From CAUZIZ01 sp965222655 (GTDB taxonomy: Bacteria; Acidobacteriota; UBA6911; RPQK01; JAJDTT01): DNA of 64,000 nucleotides. The notes under the pieces were generated by a model. The model was not told where the DNA came from. It searched no databases and saw only the letters and a list, made by a program, of their open reading frames with translations. The stretch covers positions 434,001-498,000 of the forward strand of contig CBDCUP010000022.1 in assembly GCA_965222655.1 (NCBI GenBank), read 5' to 3'. This document shows positions 7,735 to 15,443 of this stretch, in pieces. A program made the position numbers and the translations under genes. Each line of letters opens with the position of its first letter. Positions within the stretch are counted from its first letter, which is position 1.

Positions 7735-9192
7735 ATGAACAAGCTCTGTTTGCCCCTGGCCGAGAGCACGCTCCCGTCCCTTGAGCGCAAGATCAGGCAG
7801 TACAGCGACCAGGTCGACTATATTGAGATTCGTCTGGACTATCTATCCTCGCCTGTACTCCCCAGCCTTCCGATTGAGTCAAGAGCGGAGTTTCTGGCCA
7901 CCTGCCGCCCCCCTCGTGAAGGGGGAAGGTTCGAAGGGACCGAACAGGACCGGCTTCGGCTCCTGAGTTCCGCCGCCCACCAGGGATTCGCCTGGGTTGA
8001 CCTGGAACATGATGTGGATGAGAACCCCGATCTACCCAAATCGACTCAGGTAGTTCGCTCCTTTCACTCCTTCGATCGCGTGCCCGACGATCTGCCCGGC
8101 CTCTTCCGAAAGCTGGAGGACCGAGGGGGAGACGTCGTCAAGATCGCGGTCAAGGTCTCCAGCACCCGGGAACTAGTCAGGCTGTTGTCCTGGATGGAAT
8201 CCCTGCCCGCTGAGAAACCCTACATCGTTTTGGGAATGGGTGGCCTGGGACAACCGTCTCGCTCCCTGGGGGCCTTTCTGGGGAACTTCTGGACCTTCGT
8301 TGGCGAAGACCTTGAAAAAACGGTGGCGCCGGGACAGTTCAGCCTGGAGCAAGCCACTGATCTATACCGGCTCGATAGTTGGAAGAGCACACCAACTATC
8401 TACGGCGTCATCGGCAATCCGGTCGCCCACTCCAGGTCTCCTCAACTTCACAATCGACTCTTCCAGCACCATCGTCTGGACAATCTCTACCTGCCCTTTC
8501 AGCTAGATGAACTGGAGCCTTGGCTCCAGTACCTAGGATCCAGCCGTCTCCGTTTTGGTGGCTTCAGCGTTACCCTTCCCTTCAAGACAGATGCAGCGAA
8601 GGTAGCGGATTCCATCGATCCTCCCGTGGCCTCGATCAATACGCTTTGCCGTAGCGGCTCCGGATGGAGGGGACTCAACTCGGACTATCCCGCCTTCCTG
8701 GACCCACTCACCTCGCGGCTTCCCCTGCGGCAAAAGCGGGCACTGGTGCTGGGTAACGGAGGTGTGGCCCACACCGTAGTCGCGGCACTGCAGAACGAAG
8801 GGGCTGAAGTAGTGGTGGTGGGCCGCAACCAGGAAAGGGTGAGCCACCTGGCTCAACACTACGGATGCAGCCACGCCCTGTTCACCGATCTCCCTCTGGC
8901 AGCGGACCTCTGCGTCAATACCACCCCGGTCGGGCAATCCCCCTCGACGGAGGCTTCGCCGCTTTCTGAAGACCAGCTTCGATTCGATCTGGTCTATGAT
9001 CTCATCTACCATCCGGAGCAAACCCAGCTGCTGCAGATGGCGGCTCGAAAAGGCGCAAAGACCATTTCTGGAATGGAGATGTTCATCGAGCAAGCAGCGC
9101 TTCAGTTCGCCGCCTGGACGGGTCTCGATCCAGACCGCGATTGGATGCGCGATCTCATGAACCAGATCCTGGCTGAGCACACTGGTTCATAA
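7735..9192 (+). CDS. aroDE: bifunctional 3-dehydroquinate dehydratase (type I) / shikimate dehydrogenase
   Basis: 485 residues carrying two consecutive shikimate-pathway steps. Residues 1 to about 220 form the type I dehydroquinase: EIRLDYL, RSFHSFD (catalytic His region), DVVKIAVKV (Schiff-base Lys) and GMGGLGQPSR. Residues from about 222 form AroE: IGNPVAHSRSPQLHN, SVTLPFK (catalytic Lys), SINTL, GLNSDYPAF, the nucleotide loop LGNGGVAHTVVAAL and NTTPVG. The pyridine-nucleotide loop reads GNGGVA rather than the common GAGGAA. Such fusions occur in plants, chlamydiae and several bacterial phyla. It ends directly at the thrB start with no intervening base. Confidence 0.94.
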   Translation: MNKLCLPLAESTLPSLERKIRQYSDQVDYIEIRLDYLSSPVLPSLPIESRAEFLATCRPPREGGRFEGTEQDRLRLLSSAAHQGFAWVDLEHDVDENPDLPKSTQVVRSFHSFDRVPDDLPGLFRKLEDRGGDVVKIAVKVSSTRELVRLLSWMESLPAEKPYIVLGMGGLGQPSRSLGAFLGNFWTFVGEDLEKTVAPGQFSLEQATDLYRLDSWKSTPTIYGVIGNPVAHSRSPQLHNRLFQHHRLDNLYLPFQLDELEPWLQYLGSSRLRFGGFSVTLPFKTDAAKVADSIDPPVASINTLCRSGSGWRGLNSDYPAFLDPLTSRLPLRQKRALVLGNGGVAHTVVAALQNEGAEVVVVGRNQERVSHLAQHYGCSHALFTDLPLAADLCVNTTPVGQSPSTEASPLSEDQLRFDLVYDLIYHPEQTQLLQMAARKGAKTISGMEMFIEQAALQFAAWTGLDPDRDWMRDLMNQILAEHTGS

Positions 9193-10113
9193 ATGGAATG
9201 GCCACCCTTTAGAGTCCAGGTCCCCGCCAGCTCTAGTAACCTGGGGCCCGGATTCGACACGCTTTCGCTGGCCTTCGACCTCCATCTCATCGTCGAGGTG
9301 TCGCCGTACGCGGGCCCGGGGATCGAGTGGCCTTCCGACTGGACGCTGCCCCTCTCAGAAAATATCCTGGACCGCGCCCTCAGTACGGCCTTCAAGGCGC
9401 TTGACTTCGCCCCCCCGGGACTGCGCCTGGAGATCCAAAACCCTATTCCCCTGAGGCGCGGACTAGGCAGCAGCGGAGCAGCCATCATCGCCGCTATCAA
9501 GATCGCCGAACAGATTACAGGTAGAAGCCTCAGTCAGAGGCAGATCCTGGAGATTGCCTATCCCTTGGAGGGACATCCAGACAACTTGACGGCAAGCCTG
9601 TTGGGGGGCTGGGTGCTTTCCTGGGTGAGCGACGGCGCAGTCGATGCCGTGCGCTTGCAAGATTCGCTCTCCTGTCGATTTGTGGTCCTCATACCAGAGC
9701 AAACCGTTGCCACACCCGAGGCCCGTGCTATCCTGCCCGACAGCTATTCATTGGAGGAGGCGGTCTTCAACCTGCAGCGCTGTGCTTTGCTTGTCCACGC
9801 CCTTCAGAGCGGCCAGAAAGCTCTCCTGAAGGAGGCCAGCAGAGACCGGCTGCACCAGGAGTACCGAGCCCGGCTGGTTCCCGGATTGCCGGCCTTGTTG
9901 AACTGGGAGGGCCTCGAGGAATCTTGGAGCTCTTCCCTGCTGGCAACCTTCATCAGCGGTTCCGGTTCGGCCGTCGTTGCTCTGGTGGAGGACAGCGAGG
10001 AAGAGGTCGGAAGCTGGATGGTCGAGACCCTGGCCCGCGAGGGGACGGCCGCACACTATAAGGTCTTGGAGCTCGATTCGCTTGGCGCTCAAATTGTGCC
10101 TAAAACAGGTTAG
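9193..10113 (+). CDS. thrB: homoserine kinase
   Basis: 306 residues of the GHMP kinase superfamily, phosphorylating homoserine in threonine synthesis. The three family motifs are present: PASSSNLGPGFDTLSLA (11-27), the Gly-rich ATP loop PLRRGLGSSGAAIIAA (about 90-105) and the C-terminal ISGSGSAVVAL. The ATG directly follows the aroDE stop, so translational coupling is likely. A following aldolase gene starts 23 bp downstream. The co-operon of aroDE and thrB puts amino-acid biosynthesis genes together. Confidence 0.93.
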   Translation: MEWPPFRVQVPASSSNLGPGFDTLSLAFDLHLIVEVSPYAGPGIEWPSDWTLPLSENILDRALSTAFKALDFAPPGLRLEIQNPIPLRRGLGSSGAAIIAAIKIAEQITGRSLSQRQILEIAYPLEGHPDNLTASLLGGWVLSWVSDGAVDAVRLQDSLSCRFVVLIPEQTVATPEARAILPDSYSLEEAVFNLQRCALLVHALQSGQKALLKEASRDRLHQEYRARLVPGLPALLNWEGLEESWSSSLLATFISGSGSAVVALVEDSEEEVGSWMVETLAREGTAAHYKVLELDSLGAQIVPKTG

Positions 10114-10136
10114 CAAAAAAGGGTTAGGAGACTCAG

Positions 10137-10868
10137 ATGGAGCAGGAAACAGGACAGGTAGCCCAGTACAAGCGCAGCGGACGTGGTCCCGATATCTGGT
10201 TGGCAGGAGACCCAGAGGACCTCAAGCAGTGGCTGCCCCTGGGGGCAGCGGGTGTGGTAACGAACACCGTCGTCCTCAACCAGATGGTCAAGAAGTACGG
10301 TCAGCTGACGGAGGTGGTCAAGCGATACCTCGACATCACTGATAAGCCTGTCGTGGTTGAAATCGATGGCCACTCGACGGAAGAACTGATTAGGGTAGGT
10401 CGGGTCTTTACCCAGATGTCGGGTCAAATCATCCTCAAAATCCCCTGTAGCGTGAATGGTTTAGCCGCGTTCCAGGCCACTCGTGAAGCAGGCATCGACA
10501 CCTTCTGCACGACCGTCTTCTCCTTGAATCAGGCCTCAATCGTGGCCCAGGCCGGGGTGACCCACATTCTCCCGTTTTGCGAGCCGGTCAAGGAAATGGG
10601 AGGCGATCCCACCAAGCTGATCCGGGAATGCGTCCAGATGTTTCGAGGCTGGGAGCAACGCCCCTTCATCACCGCCGCTCTGGTTCGGTCCACCGATACC
10701 GCCTATCGGGCACTGCGGGACGGAGCCGATGGCATCATCATCTTCTGGCCCATCTTCAAGGAGATGATGGAACACCCCCTCACCCAGACCTGGAACAAGA
10801 CCTTCCTGGACGAGTGGAAGGCAATGCACGAGGCGAATCTTCTGCAGGGTATCCCGGTCGAGGAATAA
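10137..10868 (+). CDS. transaldolase / fructose-6-phosphate aldolase family protein
   Basis: 243 residues, the size of the short TalC/FSA group rather than the longer classical transaldolases. TNTVVLNQM corresponds to the family's TNPS(L/I) strand, and the Schiff-base lysine is K101 in ILKIPCS. FITAALVRSTDTAYRALRDGADGIII completes the barrel. The canonical TNP reads TNT and the C-terminal third departs from FSA, so the substrate is uncertain. A good ribosome binding site (TTAGGAG) precedes the ATG. Last gene of the pgsA-aroDE-thrB run; about 400 bp without genes follows. Confidence 0.78.
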   Translation: MEQETGQVAQYKRSGRGPDIWLAGDPEDLKQWLPLGAAGVVTNTVVLNQMVKKYGQLTEVVKRYLDITDKPVVVEIDGHSTEELIRVGRVFTQMSGQIILKIPCSVNGLAAFQATREAGIDTFCTTVFSLNQASIVAQAGVTHILPFCEPVKEMGGDPTKLIRECVQMFRGWEQRPFITAALVRSTDTAYRALRDGADGIIIFWPIFKEMMEHPLTQTWNKTFLDEWKAMHEANLLQGIPVEE

Positions 10869-11023
10869 CTTTCAAAATCAAGCACCAAACCCAACCGACT
10901 TCTCCCGCTTCATCTCACAGTCTGGGCATTACCCGAAGATCTATCGTCCGGGGAGGTTGCGCTAGTCAAATCAGTGGGGCCGTAGTGTGTTTGAGAGAGC
11001 TGGGCTAACTGAAGCAGAGATAG

Positions 11024-11198
11024 CCCGCATTTCTCATCGCTGGTCTACTACGTCGCCGCAATCATCCGCCCTGGCTGTGTTTCGCTCCGTCGGCCTCCTC
11101 GACGTACTGCACGAGTAGGACTGCGGGGGCCTCGGTCGCAAGCCTTGCCAGGACGGCCCTTGCGGCACCTCGCTACGACAAGCGATGAGAAATGCGGG
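11024..11198. mobile_element. 175-bp MITE-like element, copy 1
   Basis: Bounded by inverted ends CCCGCATTTCTCATCGCT (left) and AGCGATGAGAAATGCGGG (right). Flanked on both sides by ATAG, a candidate 4-bp target duplication. A second copy of exactly the same length lies in inverted orientation at 27494-27668. No coding frame. The rest of the 10869-11268 gap holds nothing recognisable. Confidence 0.75.
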
Positions 11199-11268
11199 AT
11201 AGCGCCATGGGAGATCGAACGGTGCAAACCCGTTCCCACTACCTAGGAACTACAATACTGGCTCTGGC

Positions 11269-11938
11269 TCACTTGGTCGCCCAAGAATCAAGGAAACCTC
11301 TCTTTTTCACTGCATCGTAAGCCACACCGTGGCCGATCCCTGACCAGTGATTGTCTGTTTGAAACTCGAAGTGTTGTTTGTATTTCTGAAAGTGCCCTTC
11401 GAAGATCTGGTGTAAGTCGACTACCTGAAAACCAGCCTTTTGGGCCTCGTCAATAAAATAGCGACGCATTTTCGCGAAGTAGCTTCCCTGAACATTGGGA
11501 TATTTGTCAGGACGGTAAATAGCCTGACGTATCCCGTCGAGGACAAACAAGGTGTTAGAGGCGAGGACACCACTGTACGCGGGCAGGGCCTCCAAAAACA
11601 GGTCCGCGGCATGTTTGGAGTCGGCGAGTCTCTGGGTTGAAACGCCTGCATCCACGTTGCCGAGGTAATCCTGAGATGAGCTAAAGAATCGTTGCAAACG
11701 CGTGCGGATTGCTGAAGGTCTTGCGGCCAGGTTAAAGACCCCATATCTAACCAGCGCAGATCGGTACAGGGTATCCCGCCACTTATGAGGGCAATACTCG
11801 AACAATTCCAGCTGGGCCCGGAGGCCTTGGGTCTCTGCGAAATGATACAGGCCGGGGCTGCCGTGGTATTTGGCAAAGCTTTCGTCAAAGTCATTAGCGA
11901 CAATGACGAAAATGACCTTTTGAGGTGAAAAATGTTTT
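11269..11938 (-). pseudogene. SGNH/GDSL hydrolase-like gene, 3' part (split by the insertion sequence)
   Basis: This is the C-terminal two thirds of a gene whose 5' part is at 14828-15267. From the junction it reads FSPQKVIFVIVANDFDESF and runs through FEYCPHKWRDTLYRSALVRYG to the catalytic-block-like TDNHWSGIGHG, ending at a TGA at 11269. Removing the insertion sequence and one copy of the 9-bp target duplication joins both parts in frame: 440 plus 661 nt gives 367 codons with the stop, about 366 residues. SGNH proteins of this kind are often O-acyl esterases or acyltransferases of surface polysaccharides. The 3' part alone has only an internal ATG (11805) and would lack the GDS block. Confidence 0.85.
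11930..11938. repeat. target-site duplication, left
   Basis: AAATGTTTT abuts the left terminal inverted repeat and is repeated exactly at 14828-14836 beyond the right end. A 9-bp duplication with no mismatch points to direct transposition and little later decay. Confidence 0.93.
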
Positions 11939-11956
11939 GGGTGCGGCTCTTTTAGA
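11939..11956. repeat. left terminal inverted repeat of the insertion sequence
   Basis: GGGTGCGGCTCTTTTAGA; its exact reverse complement is at 14810-14827. After 18 bases the two ends diverge (GCGAAC versus ACAGGC). Confidence 0.93.
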
Positions 11957-12173
11957 GCGAACCATTATCCTTTATTGACAATAGGTTAGCCGGGTCCGAA
12001 TCGTAGCGAGTGGCGCTTTTGGGCGAGATAAGGCTTGGCGAAGGGCATAAGTCGGCTAAAACGCGTCGGATTGCGGTGCGCTCGGATAGCCGCCGGGCCG
12101 GGCCTGAGACTCTGCCCGCTGTGAGTCGGTGGAATCCCGGTGCGATGAAAAATTAAAAGAGGGAAAAAAGCAC

Positions 12174-12202
12174 TGGACATTTGTGCGTCGGTTTGCTAGC
12201 GT
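12174..12202 (+). promoter_or_regulatory. promoter of the insertion-sequence genes
   Basis: TGGACA (12174-12179) and TAGCGT (12197-12202) with a 17-bp spacer. The GTG of the DruA-family gene begins 7 bases after the -10, so the transcript would be leaderless or nearly so; no Shine-Dalgarno sequence is seen before the GTG. Confidence 0.4.
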
Positions 12203-12208
12203 AGGTTT

Positions 12209-13111
12209 GTGGCAGAGGGTGTGGAGAGCAAAGCGCCGCGATTCCTAGGTCATGAGGTGGGCAAAGCGGAGCAGGCCCTGATCCGGGAGATCGTGGGGAC
12301 GTGTGGGGGTCTGAGCCGGATGGAACTGGCCGCCACCGTGTGCGAGTTGCTGGGGTGGAAGCGCCGCACGGGGTCGCTGAAAGCGCGGGAGTGCCGGGAG
12401 TTTCTGGAGAAGCTGGAGAGCCAGGGGGGGCTGGTGTTGCCCCCCAAGCGGCTGGGGCGGCCGCCGGGGAAAGCGACCGGGGTACCGGTGACGGCGCGGG
12501 GAGAGCCGGGTCCCCGGCTGGTGGGCACGGCCCGGGACCTGGGCGAGATTCAGCTGCAGCCGGTTCGGACGCCGGAGCAACGAGGGCTGTTCCGGGAGCT
12601 GGTGGGGCGCTACCACTATCTAGGCCACCGGGTGCCGTTCGGGGCGCATCTGCGCTACCTGGTCTACGCCTCGGAGCCGGCGGGGCGGGTGGTGGCCTGC
12701 GTGCAGTTTTCGAGCGCGGCCTGGCGGATTGCGGCGCGCGACCGCTGGATCGGATGGGAGGCGGAGGCGCGGACGCGCCAGCTGGTGCACGTGGTCTCGA
12801 ACAGTCGCTATTTAGTGTTGCCCTGGGTCCAGGTCAAGAACCTGGCGAGCCGGATCTTATCGCGGGCCGTGCGGCAGCTGGCGCTGGACTGGCCCCGGAG
12901 CTACGGGGTCGAGGTGTTTTTGGTGGAGACGTTGGTGGATCCGGAGCGCTACCGGGGCAGCTGCTATCGGGGGGCGAACTGGATCGAGCTGGGGAGCACG
13001 CGGGGCGGGAAGCGAGAGGATCGGCTGGCGCGGAGCGAGGCGGCAGCGCCGAAACGGGTGCTGGTGTATCCGCTGGTGGCGGAGGCGGCCCGACGCTTGC
13101 GGGAGGGCTAG
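12209..13111 (+). CDS. DruA-family protein (DUF4338) inside an insertion sequence
   Basis: 300 residues from GTG 12209. The N-terminal 110 residues are a winged-helix-like segment with a basic linker (PPKRLGRPPGKA). The DUF4338 core follows: YHYLGHRVPFGAHLRYLVYA, VQFSSAAWRIAARDRWIGW, VVSNSRYLVLPWVQVKNLAS, DWPRSYGVEVFLVETLVD and SCYRGANWIELGSTRG, matching the conserved blocks of DruA from Druantia anti-phage loci. No DruB-E partner is present. Here the gene sits between perfect inverted repeats, 3 bp before a transposase, so a role in transposition or element maintenance is a better guess than defence. Function is unproven. Confidence 0.85.
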   Translation: MAEGVESKAPRFLGHEVGKAEQALIREIVGTCGGLSRMELAATVCELLGWKRRTGSLKARECREFLEKLESQGGLVLPPKRLGRPPGKATGVPVTARGEPGPRLVGTARDLGEIQLQPVRTPEQRGLFRELVGRYHYLGHRVPFGAHLRYLVYASEPAGRVVACVQFSSAAWRIAARDRWIGWEAEARTRQLVHVVSNSRYLVLPWVQVKNLASRILSRAVRQLALDWPRSYGVEVFLVETLVDPERYRGSCYRGANWIELGSTRGGKREDRLARSEAAAPKRVLVYPLVAEAARRLREG

Positions 13112-13114
13112 AAG

Positions 13115-14671
13115 TTGCGAGCGGTAGCCGCCCAGTTACAGCCCGAGGATGAGTTCGCGGCGGCGCGGGAGCAGTTTGCCCAGATGGAGGCCTTTCTGAT
13201 GTCCGACGAGGCCCATAGGAAGACGCACAGCGAGTTGGAGCGAGAGCTGGAGCAGCAGGGGCGGGAGCTGCTGCGACGGTTCTACCAGGCGCACCTGGAG
13301 CTGCGGGCTCCGGGTGAAGCGGCCGCTGCGGTGCGGGATTCGGAAGGGCAGGTGCGGCAACAGCGCCGGCGGCAGCAACGGGGGCTGGAAACGGTCTTTG
13401 GAGAGGTTCGGGTGGAGCGGCTCGGCTACGGGGGAGAGGGGCTCCAGAGCCTGCACCCACTGGATGCGGATCTGAACCTCCCGCCGGAGTTGTACTCGCA
13501 CCAGGTGCGGCGGCGGGCGGCGGAGGAAGCCGCCGAGGGGTCGTTCGACAAAGTCGTGGAGGCGCTGTCGAAAACCACGGGGGCGCAGGTGGGCAAGCGT
13601 CAGGTGGAGGAGCTAGTGGGCCGTGCCGCCCAGGACTTCGATGCCTTCTATCAGGAGCGACAAGCGGGAGCGTTGGCTCCGAGCGAGTCGGGGTCGATCT
13701 TGGCGATCTCGGTGGACGGCAAAGGAGTGGTGCTGCGTCGTGAGGATCTGCGGGAGGCGACGCGGCAGCGGGCGGAAGCGAGCGAGCACAAGTTGCAGAA
13801 GCGGTTGAGCAAGGGCGAAAAGCGCCACGCCAAGCGGATGGCAACGGTCGCGGCGGTGTACACCCTCGCGCCTCAGGTGCGGCGGCCGGAGGAGGTGATG
13901 CGGGTCCTGGCCCCGCAGCCGCAGCGGGAGGAAGGGAAGCGACCGCGGCCCCAGCACAAACGGCTGTGGGCGAGCTTGGAGAAGCGTCCCGAAGAGGTCA
14001 TCGAGCAAGCCCTCGGAGAAGCCCGCTCGCGGGATCCCACGGGGCGCAAGAGTTGGGTGGTGCTGGTCGACGGCCATCGGAGTCAGCTGAAGACGCTGCT
14101 GCGGTGTTTGCACCGATCCGCCAGGGCGGCGCCCACGATCGTGCTGGACTTCATCCACGTGAGCGAGTACGTGTGGAAGGCCGGCATGGCTCTGCACGGG
14201 GAAGTCAACCCGAAGCTGGAGGGCTGGGTGGGCGAGCACCTACTGAGTATTCTGCGCGGGCGCAGTGGCTATGTGGCGGGCGGAATCCGTCGCAGTGCGA
14301 CCCGTCGGGGCCTGGCGGGCAAGGCGCGCGAAGCGGTGGATCGCTGCGCCAACTATCTGCTCAAAAATGCGGAGTATCTGAAGTATGACACCTATCTGGC
14401 GAGGGGGTTCCCGATTGCCACCGGTGTCATCGAGGGGGCCTGCCGTTACCTGGTCAAAGATCGGATGGAGGTGACCGGGGCGCGCTGGTCTCTGGCGGGG
14501 GCTGAGGCGGTCTTACGCCTGCGTGCGCTGCAGGCCAGCGGAGACTTCGACGCCTATTGGCGCTTTCACGAGCGGCAGGAGTCGCTCAGAAACCATGCCG
14601 CGCGCTACGCGGACGGCGAGCTGGTCCCTGTGCGCGGCCCCACGCGCTCTCACCTGAAGCGGGTGAAGTAA
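13115..14671 (+). CDS. ISKra4-family-like DDE transposase
   Basis: 518 residues from TTG 13115, three bases after the upstream stop, so translational coupling is probable. A coiled, charged N-terminus (to about 90) precedes the segment GLETVFGEVRVERLGYG. Candidate DDE residues are D201 (ISVDGKG), D319 (VVLVDGH) or D345 (IVLDFIHVSEYVW), and E440 (TGVIEGACRYLVKDRM). The last block with VTGARWSLAGAEAVLRLRAL is the family hallmark. Length is normal for ISKra4 transposases. The frame is complete, so the element may still be mobile. Confidence 0.9.
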   Translation: MRAVAAQLQPEDEFAAAREQFAQMEAFLMSDEAHRKTHSELERELEQQGRELLRRFYQAHLELRAPGEAAAAVRDSEGQVRQQRRRQQRGLETVFGEVRVERLGYGGEGLQSLHPLDADLNLPPELYSHQVRRRAAEEAAEGSFDKVVEALSKTTGAQVGKRQVEELVGRAAQDFDAFYQERQAGALAPSESGSILAISVDGKGVVLRREDLREATRQRAEASEHKLQKRLSKGEKRHAKRMATVAAVYTLAPQVRRPEEVMRVLAPQPQREEGKRPRPQHKRLWASLEKRPEEVIEQALGEARSRDPTGRKSWVVLVDGHRSQLKTLLRCLHRSARAAPTIVLDFIHVSEYVWKAGMALHGEVNPKLEGWVGEHLLSILRGRSGYVAGGIRRSATRRGLAGKAREAVDRCANYLLKNAEYLKYDTYLARGFPIATGVIEGACRYLVKDRMEVTGARWSLAGAEAVLRLRALQASGDFDAYWRFHERQESLRNHAARYADGELVPVRGPTRSHLKRVK

Positions 14672-14809
14672 GAAGATCCAGAAGTCCAATCGGTCGGTCT
14701 TCCGTGTCAGATTGTTCTGCCCCACCCAACTACCCAACCCCAAAATGCCTTCGCCGCTCCCATAGTAAGAGAGGTCCATCTTGCGTTCGACGGCACCAGA
14801 ATCGCCTGT

Positions 14810-14827
14810 TCTAAAAGAGCCGCACCC
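14810..14827. repeat. right terminal inverted repeat of the insertion sequence
   Basis: TCTAAAAGAGCCGCACCC, exact reverse complement of 11939-11956. Confidence 0.93.
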
Positions 14828-14836
14828 AAATGTTTT
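14828..14836. repeat. target-site duplication, right
   Basis: AAATGTTTT, identical to 11930-11938. Confidence 0.93.
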
Positions 14837-15267
14837 CTGGCGTAGCGGGCGTAGGCCAGGTATTGAGGCAGTTGTGCGCCGGAGAAGCCGAAGCTGTAGA
14901 AGTATGCCTCTTTGCAATCTTTGGCAGCGCGCCCGTGCAGCGTTTCGGCATAGGGTGTCATCAGCGCCTCTACATAGGAATCACCAATCACCGCAACCAC
15001 GGGCTGGTCCAGATTTTTCCTGTAGTCCTGATCATTCACGAAACCGTGATTGTTGACGTGGACTTTGTTACTGATGGGAAAATTCCAGCCTCTTGACAAC
15101 GTAAATGTACGGTTGGGTGTCCCGCGAAGGAGGGGAGAATCCGGCGTGACAGGCAACGGTCTCGTCCCGCTGCCAACGGGAAGAAAGCGTAAGACAATCT
15201 CTGCAGTCATTGCGAAGAGAAGCAAGCTGAAGACGATCGAAATAAGGGCGTATGAGGTATTCCTCAT
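14828..15267 (-). pseudogene. SGNH/GDSL hydrolase-like gene, 5' part (split by the insertion sequence)
   Basis: Starts at ATG 15267 (MRNTSYALISIVFSLLLF), giving an N-terminal membrane anchor. VAVIGDSYVEAL is the GDS block with the likely nucleophilic serine, followed by GFSGAQLPQYLAYARYARKH, where the insertion sequence breaks the gene. The frame then runs into the element and stops at 14707, adding about 40 foreign residues. It continues at 11938 (see 11269-11938). An earlier in-frame ATG (15318) is less likely because the anchor begins right after the inner one. Confidence 0.85.
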
Positions 15268-15443
15268 GAGTTCGTTTTCAGCCCCGCCAGCCCTCTGAAC
15301 TGAAGAACGGGACGTCAAGAAGTTGTCGGCGGAGCAAAAGCAGGAGGCCTGAAGTCCGCGATCCGAAAGCGCCAGCAGAAATCAGCAGGATCGAGTTTTC
15401 TGCAGACAATGGGCCAAGATATCGGCGAATCTGCACATCGTGC

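Larger units (their letters stand above)
11939..14827. mobile_element. 2,889-bp insertion sequence: DruA-family gene plus ISKra4-like transposase
   Basis: Defined to the base by 18-bp perfect terminal inverted repeats GGGTGCGGCTCTTTTAGA and a 9-bp target duplication. It carries two plus-strand genes separated by 3 bp: a DUF4338/DruA-family protein (12209-13111) and a DDE transposase (13115-14671). A 250-bp 5' region (11957-12208) and a 138-bp 3' region (14672-14809) are non-coding. It is visibly richer in G+C than its surroundings, consistent with horizontal arrival. It interrupts an SGNH gene in a polysaccharide cluster. Confidence 0.92.

Noticed and set aside
12301..13152. 283-codon Gly/Ala-rich frame overlapping the DruA gene, and 336 codons on the opposite strand at 12834-13844
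   Set aside because: Both are low-complexity shadows produced by the very high G+C of the insertion sequence; the DUF4338 and transposase frames explain the DNA.
12209..14671. Interpretation as a Druantia defence locus
   Set aside because: Only the DruA family member is present, the partners DruB-E are absent, and the gene lies within inverted repeats beside a transposase.
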